Origin: Anaerolineaceae bacterium | GTDB lineage: Bacteria > Chloroflexota > Anaerolineae > Aggregatilineales > Phototrophicaceae | DNA length: 64,000 bases | Assembly: GCA_020634165.1 (NCBI GenBank) | Contig: JACKCF010000007.1 | Span: 1 to 64,000, forward strand | Direction of reading: 5' to 3' | Shown: positions 15,367-22,607 of the stretch, piece after piece | Position numbering within the stretch: position 1 is the stretch's first letter | Layout of the letters: every line of letters starts with the position of its first letter | Notes under the pieces: model-generated | Database searches by the model: none | What the model was told of the DNA's origin: nothing | Seen by the model: the letters and a program-made list of their open reading frames with translations, nothing else | Translations under genes and position numbers: made by a program

Positions 15367-16362
15367 ATGCCAAACAAAGAACATCAAGAACTTGTGTCCT
15401 TAATTGAACAGCTCCCAGGTAAGCGCGTTCTCGTCATCGGTGACGTTATCCTGGATGAATATATCATTGGTCGTGCCCGACGCATGAGCAGAGAAGCACC
15501 CATACCTGTGCTGGAGCAAACAGAACGCCGTTACATCGCCGGTGGTGCTGCCAATCCTGCTATGACGTTGCATACACTTGGAGCCATACCCAGGCTCATT
15601 GGGATTGTTGGCGATGATGTGCAGCGCACCAGCCTGCAGGAGTGTTTGCAATTGGCTGAAATCGATGCTCATTTGCTAATGGATGCGACGCGGCCAACGC
15701 TCGTCAAAACGCGCATTCTGGCGACTATGGGCTTGCGCTTTCCGCAGCAGGTCGCCCGTATTGACACCCTCTCGCGCACGGAAATCACCCCACATCTGCA
15801 ATGCGAGATCATGCAGATTGTCTATACCTCAAAAACAGGCGAGTCGGTTTTGTTATCGGATTATCTGTGTGGGTTACTTACGCCTGCACTGGTCAAAGCG
15901 ATCATTAGCTATTGCCAGCAGCACGATATTTTGGTTGCCGTTGATGCTCAAGGTGAACTAGACAAATATGCCGGTGCGACACTCGTTAAATGCAACGCCA
16001 ACGAGGCATCTGCCTATCTGATGACCGAATTGCGCAGCAATGCCGAATTTGAACAAGCTGTGCATACGATCTACCAGAAACTTAAATTGTCCGGTGCAAT
16101 GGTCATCACAAGAGGAGCAGACGGTGCAACCGTTTTTGATGGACGTTCTGTAACGCATTGCCCCTCACCAGATGTCCAGGATGTATTCGACACAGTTGGG
16201 GCGGGTGATACCGCCATTGCTGTGATGACACTTGCTAAAATGGCAGGGGCAACGTTTATTCAGGCAGTGACATTAGCCAACTACGCCAGTGGAATCGTTG
16301 TCCAGCATGTTGGCAACTATGCGCCGACCCAACGGGAGCTTTCCGATGCGATCCGCGATTAA
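15367..16362 (+). CDS. PfkB-family sugar kinase, heptose-7-phosphate-kinase (HldE/RfaE N-domain) like
   Basis: A 331-residue ribokinase-fold protein. VLVIGDVILDEYIIGRARRMSREAP and YIAGGAANPAMTLHTLGA match the kinase half of HldE, which phosphorylates D-glycero-D-manno-heptose 7-phosphate. The PfkB C-terminal motif DTVGAGDTA contains catalytic base Asp281. There is no cytidylyltransferase half, so it is kinase-only (HldA-like). Its start abuts the Nudix gene and a GT9 heptosyltransferase-like gene lies nearby, favouring a role in heptose or related nucleotide-sugar supply, although other sugars are possible. The 3' end overlaps the convergent VOC gene by four bases. Confidence 0.8.
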   Translation: MPNKEHQELVSLIEQLPGKRVLVIGDVILDEYIIGRARRMSREAPIPVLEQTERRYIAGGAANPAMTLHTLGAIPRLIGIVGDDVQRTSLQECLQLAEIDAHLLMDATRPTLVKTRILATMGLRFPQQVARIDTLSRTEITPHLQCEIMQIVYTSKTGESVLLSDYLCGLLTPALVKAIISYCQQHDILVAVDAQGELDKYAGATLVKCNANEASAYLMTELRSNAEFEQAVHTIYQKLKLSGAMVITRGADGATVFDGRSVTHCPSPDVQDVFDTVGAGDTAIAVMTLAKMAGATFIQAVTLANYASGIVVQHVGNYAPTQRELSDAIRD

Positions 16363-16718
16363 TCGCTGGATTGAATAAAAACGAGAGAATTGCCATCTGG
16401 GTCATAAGCAGAACCAACCAGCATTCCATTTTGATTTGTAATCGGCTCGTTGATTTTGCCTCCACTTCCTAAAACGGCCTGCATGATCTTCTCGATATCG
16501 TCAACCAGAAAATCAAACTGTTGACGATTTTGTCGGGCATCGACCTGTGCAATGCTGTTGGGACATAGTAGCGTCGGAATTCCGGCGATAGCACCTTGAT
16601 GAAATCCAGGCAGATTGTCGGCGAGAGGTGTAAAATCGGCATCGAGAACCGCATTATAGAATGTGACCATAGCTGGAACATCGACAGCGCAAAATGTTAT
16701 TTTACTAATTTTGACCAT
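16359..16718 (-). CDS. VOC (glyoxalase/bleomycin-resistance fold) protein
   Basis: A protein of about 119 residues with the beta-alpha-beta-beta-beta VOC pattern: KITFCAVDVPAMVTFYNAVLDADF at the N-terminus and SAYDPDGNSLVFIQSSD at the C-terminus, the latter carrying the usual DPDGN turn. Members are metal-dependent dioxygenases, glyoxalases or drug-binding proteins; nothing here decides which. ATG16718 is chosen because GGATGAG lies upstream and the fold begins at that residue; in-frame starts at 16727 and 16733 are possible. Confidence 0.75.
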   Translation of the reverse strand: MVKISKITFCAVDVPAMVTFYNAVLDADFTPLADNLPGFHQGAIAGIPTLLCPNSIAQVDARQNRQQFDFLVDDIEKIMQAVLGSGGKINEPITNQNGMLVGSAYDPDGNSLVFIQSSD

Positions 16719-16792
16719 CAGACTCATCCGCATATATTGAACGTATGTTCTAAATCTATCATCAGCTTCTATTTGAGTCAAGCAGGCATACC

Positions 16793-17200
16793 ATGTGGAA
16801 TCCCCCTAATCCAAAAACATACAACGATATAGTCTGGATGATCGTCAAGCAGATTCCGGCAGGCTGTGTGAGCACATATGGGCAGATCGCCAGCATGATC
16901 CCCGCGCCGGATGGCAGCGACCCTGACCAGTACAACCGATTGGGTGCGCGTTGGGTCGGTTCGGCAATGCGCGCCGTTCGTGAACCCGATGTGCCCTGGC
17001 AGCGGGTCATCAACAGCGCCGGGAAAATCAGTCTGCCTGCTGGGAGTTCGTCAGCAGACCGTCAGCGTAGGTTGCTCGAAGCTGAGGGTGTCAAATTTGA
17101 TGAAAAGGATCGTGTTAACCTCAAGCAATTCGGCTGGGATGGACCTGATGACGACTGGCTTGATACCCATGATCTGATGCCACCGAAACCCTTCTGGTAA
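16793..17200 (+). CDS. alkyltransferase-like protein (MGMT DNA-binding domain without active Cys)
   Basis: A 135-residue protein with the helix-turn-helix of O6-alkylguanine-DNA alkyltransferase (STYGQIASMI, GSAMRAV) and PWQRVINSAGKIS at the active site. True MGMT has PCHRV; here the Cys is Trp, the hallmark of alkyltransferase-like (ATL) proteins, which bind O6-alkylguanine and hand it to nucleotide excision repair. The C-terminal LLEAEGVKFDEKDRVNL is typical of the family. Single gene, divergent from the VOC gene. Confidence 0.88.
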   Translation: MWNPPNPKTYNDIVWMIVKQIPAGCVSTYGQIASMIPAPDGSDPDQYNRLGARWVGSAMRAVREPDVPWQRVINSAGKISLPAGSSSADRQRRLLEAEGVKFDEKDRVNLKQFGWDGPDDDWLDTHDLMPPKPFW

Positions 17201-17204
17201 ACAA

Positions 17205-17230
17205 AAAGGGTAGCTGGAATGCTACCCTTT
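17205..17230. terminator. bidirectional terminator between the ATL gene and rny
   Basis: AAAGGGTAGC (17205-17214) pairs with GCTACCCTTT (17221-17230) around a six-base loop. An A-run on the left and a T-rich right side allow termination from both converging genes. Confidence 0.75.
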
Positions 17231-17256
17231 GATTTTTGACGCTATGATTTTTGTGG

Positions 17257-18822
17257 CTACTTCGCGTAGTCAATAGCACGTGTCTCACGGATGACGTGGA
17301 CCTTAATCTGGCCCGGATACTGCATGCTGTCTTCAATCTGCTTGGCGACATTCTTCGCCAGTTCCAGCGCGCCCAGGTCGTCGATTTCATCCGGTCTGAC
17401 CAGAATGCGCACTTCACGACCAGCTTGCAAAGCATAGCTCTGCTCGACGCCTTCAAAGCCGTTAGCAATCTCTTCCAGCATCTTGACGCGCTTGACATAG
17501 TTCTCAAGGCTTTCGCGACGGGCACCGGGCCGTGCGCCGGAAATCGCATCGGCGGCTTCTACGATATAAGCTTCGACACAGGTTGGTTCCACCTCATGGT
17601 GATGAGCCGCGACACAATTCACAATGTCATCAGACACGCCATAACGCCGGATGAAATCCGAGCCAATGATGGCATGTGTGCCTTCGATCTCATGGTCGAT
17701 AGCCTTGCCGATGTCATGCAGCAGGCCACCCGCCTTGGCGACATCGACATTTGCGCCCAGTTCCGCAGCGATCATACCTGCTAGATGGGCCGTCTCAATG
17801 GCATGCGCATGCTGGTTCTGGCCATAGCTGGTACGGAACTTAAGCTGGCCCAACAGCTTGATAACCTCAGGATGCAGGCCATGCACGCCTGTGATATAAG
17901 CGGCGCTTTCACCTTCTTCACGGATCATTTCATCCACTTCAGCCTGTGTATCGCTGACGAGTTTTTCGATGCGTGCCGGGTGAATGCGACCATCTGCAAC
18001 CAGCTTGGCCATCGTGCGCTTGGCGACTTCACGGCGTACCGGGTCAAAGCTGCTGATGGTAACGGCTTCTGGTGTATCATCGACGACGACATCGACGCCC
18101 GTTGCAATTTCAAACGAGCGAATGTTGCGCCCGTTACGGCCGATGATGCGCCCCTTCATTTCATCATTTGGCAGCGTCACGACTGAAACTGAAATTTCGC
18201 TGACATGCTCGCTGGCCAGACGCTGCACCACCATCGAGATGATTTCGCGCGCCCGCCGCTCTGCTTCTTCCCGTGCTTCGGCTTCAACCTGGCGGATGAT
18301 ACGCGCCATATCATTACGTGCTTCTTTTTCGGCTGTTTCGAGAACAGTCCCACGCGCTTCTTCCATCGTCATCTGGGCGATGCGCTGCATTTCTTCCATC
18401 TGTTCTTCTTGCTGGGTCTTCAGCTCATTGGCTTTGCGGTCCAATGCACTTTGACGTTTGCTGAGTTGCTGCTCACGCTGTTCCATACGCTCGGAACGAC
18501 GCTCGATGTCGTCCATGCGCTTGTCAAGCTGAACACGCCTACGTCCGAGAGCTTCCTCTTCTTGCTCAAGCTCCTTACGACGGCGCGTATTGTGCTTTTC
18601 GGCTTCGTCTAGCTTGACCTGAGCACGGTGATTTGCATCCTCTACGAGCTGATTGGCTTCTTTGCCCGCATTCTCCAGGATGGTCTTTGACGTGGCTTCT
18701 GCCTGAGAAAGCAGGCTTTGCCCAGATGTGCGCTGTTGATTGGTCAATTGCCAGCGTCCAAAGATGACGCCTACAATCGCACCCACCACCAGGGCGATAA
18801 TTCCAACAATAATGGGTTCCAT
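17257..18822 (-). CDS. rny: ribonuclease Y
   Basis: A 521-residue endoribonuclease that starts mRNA decay at the membrane. The N-terminus is one transmembrane helix (IVGIIALVVGAIVGVIFG). A long charged coiled coil covers about residues 25-190. A KH domain follows (GRIIGRNGRNIRSFE), then an HD phosphodiesterase domain with GLLHDIGKAIDHEIEGTH. Length and order match RNase Y exactly. recX lies upstream on the same strand, separated by about 100 bases. Confidence 0.97.
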   Translation of the reverse strand: MEPIIVGIIALVVGAIVGVIFGRWQLTNQQRTSGQSLLSQAEATSKTILENAGKEANQLVEDANHRAQVKLDEAEKHNTRRRKELEQEEEALGRRRVQLDKRMDDIERRSERMEQREQQLSKRQSALDRKANELKTQQEEQMEEMQRIAQMTMEEARGTVLETAEKEARNDMARIIRQVEAEAREEAERRAREIISMVVQRLASEHVSEISVSVVTLPNDEMKGRIIGRNGRNIRSFEIATGVDVVVDDTPEAVTISSFDPVRREVAKRTMAKLVADGRIHPARIEKLVSDTQAEVDEMIREEGESAAYITGVHGLHPEVIKLLGQLKFRTSYGQNQHAHAIETAHLAGMIAAELGANVDVAKAGGLLHDIGKAIDHEIEGTHAIIGSDFIRRYGVSDDIVNCVAAHHHEVEPTCVEAYIVEAADAISGARPGARRESLENYVKRVKMLEEIANGFEGVEQSYALQAGREVRILVRPDEIDDLGALELAKNVAKQIEDSMQYPGQIKVHVIRETRAIDYAK

Positions 18823-18925
18823 GTTTGGCGGCGGCCCTGGTGCATATTACGTACCAGTCATCCACCTCACTCCTTTCACTGTCCTTGATTCGTTGTTATT
18901 GTCACCACTCGGACAGTGTGATGGA

Positions 18926-19579
18926 TCAGTCGTCCTGACTAAAGAACTCAGGGTCTTCTGCTTCCAACGCATTGATGAGCTGTTGGATTGCAGCATTGGA
19001 CGTACTGTAGTTGAACCCACGCCTTTGCAAAAAACTGCCGACCTTTTGCCGAAAGATCTCTTTCGGCGTGCCCCGGAACCGTCTTGCATGGCTCTCGGCA
19101 GCACGGTAAGCAGAATTATCTTCTTCATGATGCTCATCAAGTACCTCATCAATGACTGAAGAAGAAATCCCTTTTTGCATCAATTCATAGCGCAGAGCCT
19201 GACGGCCTCTCGGTTTGAACCGTGTGCGATTCTCGACCCAATAGCGGGCAAAAGCTCGATCATCCAGATAACCGTATTGTTCCAAACGGTGTATGGCGGC
19301 ATCTACCACCTCAGATGGGCGGTCTTTGCGATTGAGCTTTTTTTGAACCTCTTGTGTACTATAGGGGCGGCGGGCTAGCAACTTGATCGCTTGGTCATAC
19401 GTGCGGACGATCTCATCCTTATGCTTCAGGTCAACAATGGCGTTATCGTCCAGTTCCTGGCCTTTATGCAGCATTGCTGCATCCATCAAATTTAACCCGA
19501 AAGCAAATTCGCCATCGAGGTAAACATTGACGCGCTCATTGTTTTTCTTTTGAACTTCCAGCAAAGTTATAGTTGGCAT
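18926..19579 (-). CDS. recX: RecX-type recombination regulator
   Basis: A 217-residue three-helix-repeat protein with RecX hallmarks: LLARRPYSTQEVQKKL, VVDAAIHRLEQYGYLDDRAFARYWVENR and GRQALRYELMQKGISSSVIDEVL. RecX binds inside RecA filaments and restrains them. ATG19579 is chosen because family homology begins there (MPTITLLEVQKKN); an upstream in-frame Met at 19618 would add 13 residues, and neither has a clear Shine-Dalgarno. recA is not adjacent. The basic C-terminal GTPKEIFRQKVGSFLQRRGF is typical. Confidence 0.85.
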   Translation of the reverse strand: MPTITLLEVQKKNNERVNVYLDGEFAFGLNLMDAAMLHKGQELDDNAIVDLKHKDEIVRTYDQAIKLLARRPYSTQEVQKKLNRKDRPSEVVDAAIHRLEQYGYLDDRAFARYWVENRTRFKPRGRQALRYELMQKGISSSVIDEVLDEHHEEDNSAYRAAESHARRFRGTPKEIFRQKVGSFLQRRGFNYSTSNAAIQQLINALEAEDPEFFSQDD

Positions 19580-20143
19580 CGTCACTTGCACATTAAGCCC
19601 ATGCGTAATTGCAGCCATGGCACAAAGCAAGGATATTGATGCAGCAAATAACAACGCTCAGTATGACAACGCTCGGTGGAAAAGGTCTATCACAATCGGT
19701 TGATAGACTTAGTTTTGACTCACGATAATGGCCAATTTCAGCGTCATAACAATCGTATGACGGAAAAAGGTGTTCATCCTGTTTCTACGTCTATAGGGTT
19801 CGTCGTGATGCTTGTCAAGCTATGGTCCTGTCTGAACACCAATTAGAAGTATCCTAGATCTGTAATAGGCACTAACTTATCGATTGAGTGTTGCATTCCT
19901 CGTTGGATCTGCCTTATGGGCAAATCGTTGATTGTCATATGTTTTGTGTTATTACATACTGCATGGGGCAAAAACCACATAGACCCCGGAACATCATTGC
20001 ACGCTATGACTTGGGTTCAACACCATCGCACTCTCATACTTGGCGACAGGTTGTATCCTAAATGTTAACAACGAATGTATATGAAAAAGCAAGCAATGGC
20101 AAGTCTTGCGGTGCTCGGCTTTCGTTAGAATGACGTCTGTGAC

Positions 20144-20254
20144 GCCCATTAGCGGCTTGAATGGGCCTTTCCAGGTCGTTAAAATAACTGTCTGGTTTGG
20201 TACAGCAATACCGCGACTCCGTAATCAGACGCACATTCAATCGTGCGTTTTTTT
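20144..20254 (+). ncRNA. structured RNA candidate (leader or small RNA) ending in a terminator
   Basis: Three stems follow one another on the plus strand. (1) GCCCATT/AATGGGC (20144-20150, 20160-20166), perfect, loop of nine. (2) GTCTGGTT/AATCAGAC (20190-20197, 20223-20230) with one G-U, enclosing GGTA/TACC (20199-20202, 20209-20212). (3) The terminator stem. Stem 2 and the terminator stem share bases 20229-20230, so they compete at the edge. The 5' end is not fixed; TAGAAT at 20126-20131 could be a -10 but has no good -35. No known riboswitch class was recognised. The next gene starts 47 bases after the T-run, so it may be a transcription attenuator for the SDR/nitroreductase operon. Confidence 0.5.
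20229..20254 (+). terminator. intrinsic terminator upstream of the SDR gene
   Basis: ACGCAC (20229-20234) pairs with GTGCGT (20243-20248), followed by eight T (20247-20254 counting the stem end). No plus-strand protein gene lies upstream, so the terminated transcript must be a non-coding RNA or a leader. Confidence 0.75.
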
Positions 20255-20301
20255 ATATGGACTGTATGCTGGTTCTGTACCTTAGGTAGCCTGCAAAAGG
20301 C

Positions 20302-21129
20302 ATGGGTGATACAAACCCGATGAACAGATCAGGACTCAATCGCGTCGTAGTGACGGGTGGTGGTACCTTTGTCGGTATCAGCATCGCTTCTGCATTGTTG
20401 GCAGAGGGCGCTGATGTCACGCTGATTATTCGCTCCGATAATGAGGAGCGCCTGGGACCGCTGGCATCAAGAGTCCGCTGGCAAGTTGCAGATATGTGGG
20501 ACCCGGCCAGCCTACGTGGCCGCGCTCGTGGGCATTCGGCACTCATACATACGGTTGGCAGCCTGACTGATGATCCACAGCGTGGTTTGACCTTTCATCG
20601 CCTGAACTTTCTTTCGGCCCGGAATGCAGCCAACATGTGTATCAGTGATGGTGTGCCCCATATGATTTTGCTGAGTGCCGCTAACGCACCCTGGATCAAC
20701 CATAATTACGTCAAAGCCAAGCGCGAAGCCGAAGAATATCTGCGGCGCGTAGGCCTGCAATCATCGATTGTTCGTGCGCCATTATCCTATGTCCGTGGCC
20801 AACCGCGTCCGCTCTTTTATCGTATGATGAGTGCTCTTGGAGCCATTCCACTAATAAATCTGTTGGGTCTTCGTCAGGTTGCTCCGATGCCTCTGGATAT
20901 TCTGGCACGGGGTGTCGCGCGCATTGCATTGCAACCACCGAGCACTCGTTCTCACTATTCGGCGGTGGATTTGTGGCGACTCAATAAGCGTGAGGAAATT
21001 CGCGGCGAGTTGCCTGTCATGCGCGATTTTGACGAAGCACTTTCATCGCAACCTACAGTACCCTATGAACAAATCGACGAGGAAACGCCCTTTGGTTGGA
21101 TTCCGCCTTCAGGAGGTGCAAAGTCATGA
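20302..21129 (+). CDS. NAD(P)-binding SDR protein, atypical NDUFA9-like
   Basis: A 275-residue Rossmann protein: VVVTGGGTFVGISIASALL carries the glycine motif TGGGxxxG, and ADMWDPASL, SALIHTVG and NYVKAKREAEEYLRRV follow the pattern of NmrA/NDUFA9-like atypical SDRs. The classical YxxxK is read here as Y-V-K-A-K. Relatives bind NAD(P)H as redox sensors, quinone-associated subunits or isomerases; substrate unknown. ATG20302 is used, with ATG20320 an alternative. The stop overlaps the start of the nitroreductase (ATGA), so the two are made together. Confidence 0.75.
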   Translation: MGDTNPMNRSGLNRVVVTGGGTFVGISIASALLAEGADVTLIIRSDNEERLGPLASRVRWQVADMWDPASLRGRARGHSALIHTVGSLTDDPQRGLTFHRLNFLSARNAANMCISDGVPHMILLSAANAPWINHNYVKAKREAEEYLRRVGLQSSIVRAPLSYVRGQPRPLFYRMMSALGAIPLINLLGLRQVAPMPLDILARGVARIALQPPSTRSHYSAVDLWRLNKREEIRGELPVMRDFDEALSSQPTVPYEQIDEETPFGWIPPSGGAKS

Positions 21130-21803
21130 AGCACGATGGCCATATTTCGCTGAACTTTACGCGCCTATCACTGGAGGAACAGCTTAAGCGCTCTCGGCAA
21201 TTTTTGGATGATATGCGCAAACGGCGAACCGTCCGCGAATTCAGCACGGAGCCTGTTCCGCCTGAGCTGATCGAAAATGCCATCGCCACAGCCGGAAGGG
21301 CACCCTCTGGTGCCAACCAACAGCCCTGGACATTTGTAGCAGTCAGTGATCCTGCGATTAAAAAGCAGATTCGACAAGCTGCCGAAGTCGAAGAAAAAGA
21401 GAGTTACGAGCGTCGTATGAGCCAGGAATGGCTGGACGCACTCGCGCCCCTCGGTACGGATTGGCATAAACCACACCTTGAAGATGCGCCTTATCTGATT
21501 GTCGTTTTTCGTCAGGCTTACGGTGTCGATGAAGAGGGAAATCGCATCAAGCACTACTATGTCGATGAGTCTGTTGGTATTGCCTGTGGTATGCTGCTGG
21601 CGAGCTTGCATCTGGCTGGGCTGGCAACGTTAACCCATACGCCTAGTCCCATGAAATTTCTCAGTGATGTGCTGAATCGACCAGAAAACGAACGCGCCAC
21701 GATGATCGTGGCGGTTGGCTATCCGGCTGAAAATGCGACAGTGCCGGATATTCACAAAAAGTCGCTTGATGAGATTATGGTAACTTTTTCTGCTGATGCT
21801 TAG
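21126..21803 (+). CDS. nitroreductase-fold flavoprotein, iodotyrosine-deiodinase (IYD) type
   Basis: A 225-residue FMN enzyme. RKRRTVREFS and APSGANQQPWTF are the FMN-binding segments of the nitroreductase fold. The region around residues 86-118 aligns without gaps to the lid of vertebrate iodotyrosine deiodinase: Glu90, Tyr94 and Lys115 have the same spacing as the three human residues (E157, Y161, K182) that clamp the zwitterion of halotyrosine. VGYPAENATVPD and KSLDEIMV at the end also match IYD. The predicted reaction is reductive dehalogenation of mono- or dihalotyrosine; other phenols are possible. No membrane anchor is present. GGAGG precedes ATG21126, which overlaps the SDR stop. Confidence 0.82.
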   Translation: MKHDGHISLNFTRLSLEEQLKRSRQFLDDMRKRRTVREFSTEPVPPELIENAIATAGRAPSGANQQPWTFVAVSDPAIKKQIRQAAEVEEKESYERRMSQEWLDALAPLGTDWHKPHLEDAPYLIVVFRQAYGVDEEGNRIKHYYVDESVGIACGMLLASLHLAGLATLTHTPSPMKFLSDVLNRPENERATMIVAVGYPAENATVPDIHKKSLDEIMVTFSADA

Positions 21804-21806
21804 CGT

Positions 21807-22484
21807 CTAAATGCCGTCAAAGGTCAACTCAGTCGAGAAAGCGACCACCTCACCAGGCGCTCCCTCAGCCTGGACGTTGAGATCAACATACATGCCACCG
21901 CAAATATGCAAATCTTCGCCATCTGCTGCTAGTTGGAACACCTGTAGCTTAAAACGCATCTGGTCAAACCAATCCGGCGTCAGGCTGGTATCAACAATCT
22001 GCTGGCCACTTCCCAACCGGATCACTCTATCGTCGGTTTCGGCGAGGGTGCTGTTGAGTGTTTCCATACGTAGGACCACCTCTACCGGTGATCTGAAGCG
22101 CGAATCTTCTGCAAAAGCAATCTGTAACGTCGATGGCTGCCCCGCAACTAAGGAGCGCGGAGCCGCAACATAGACTTTTCTCACTGTTCGCTGGGGTTCC
22201 TGGTCAATACCCTCACTCGCGTTGTCGTATTCTGCCAACTCAGCCGATGACCGCTCACCGTTCTGCGTCAGTCCATACACAAGGTGCGCATTCATCTGGA
22301 CGTAACCCAGCGTAACCAGGCGGCGAATAGCCTTCCCAAAGCGAATATCACCAATATTGAGGCTATCGCAGATGTCATCAACTTCAGCTTCATGACTTGA
22401 CTGCTGGTAGAGATACCGCAGAATATCAAGGGCGCTTGGCAGGGCCTCGATACGTTTCAGATGCATGGGAAGCTCTTGAGTCAT
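21807..22484 (-). CDS. winged-helix-like protein with a beta-rich C-terminal domain, function unknown
   Basis: A 225-residue protein not assigned to a family. Residues about 15-75 look like a winged helix (ALDILRYLYQQSSHEAEVDDICDSL, FGKAIRRLVTLGYVQMN, LTQNGERSS). After an acidic linker, residues about 105-225 are beta-rich (RKVYVAAPRSLVAGQPSTLQIAF, EVVLRMETL, VDLNVQAEGAPGEVVAFS). The second half might be a sensory or protein-interaction sandwich. It converges on the nitroreductase gene with three bases between them. A good promoter lies about 55 bases upstream. Confidence 0.55.
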   Translation of the reverse strand: MTQELPMHLKRIEALPSALDILRYLYQQSSHEAEVDDICDSLNIGDIRFGKAIRRLVTLGYVQMNAHLVYGLTQNGERSSAELAEYDNASEGIDQEPQRTVRKVYVAAPRSLVAGQPSTLQIAFAEDSRFRSPVEVVLRMETLNSTLAETDDRVIRLGSGQQIVDTSLTPDWFDQMRFKLQVFQLAADGEDLHICGGMYVDLNVQAEGAPGEVVAFSTELTFDGI

Positions 22485-22540
22485 AGAGACATCTCTCAGG
22501 TGGTAGTCGTCTAGTGAATAGTAGCTGCTGTCTTTTGGTT

Positions 22541-22569
22541 AGTATAGCAAGCGTCATAAAGCCCCACAA
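22541..22569 (-). promoter_or_regulatory. sigma-70-type promoter for the winged-helix gene
   Basis: On the minus strand: TTGTGG (22564-22569), a 17-base spacer, then TATACT (22541-22546) preceded by TGC, an extended -10. It lies inside the terminator hairpin of the upstream UDP-sugar dehydrogenase gene. Confidence 0.6.
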
Positions 22570-22585
22570 CTGCTGTGCGGGGCTT
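22559..22585 (-). terminator. hairpin after the UDP-sugar dehydrogenase gene
   Basis: AAGCCCC(ACA) at 22559-22568 pairs with (TG)C-GGGGCTT ending at 22585. The minus-strand U-tract is weak (TTTATG), so termination efficiency is uncertain. Confidence 0.45.
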
Positions 22586-22607
22586 ATGATGAAAGACGAT
22601 TCAACGC

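Larger units (their letters stand above)
19580..20301. other. 720-base gap without protein genes
   Basis: No convincing coding frame is seen on either strand. Near the recX side is a hairpin GTCTATCA/TGATAGAC (19685-19692, 19701-19708; loop of eight). The middle (about 19720-20100) shows nothing I can name. The right end contains a cluster of stems ending in a strong plus-strand terminator (separate entry). I looked for hallmark sequences of tmRNA, SRP RNA and RNase P RNA and did not find them. Confidence 0.6.

Noticed and set aside
19655..20143. tmRNA, SRP RNA or RNase P RNA in the gap beside recX
   Set aside because: None of the hallmark conserved segments of these RNAs could be found on either strand.
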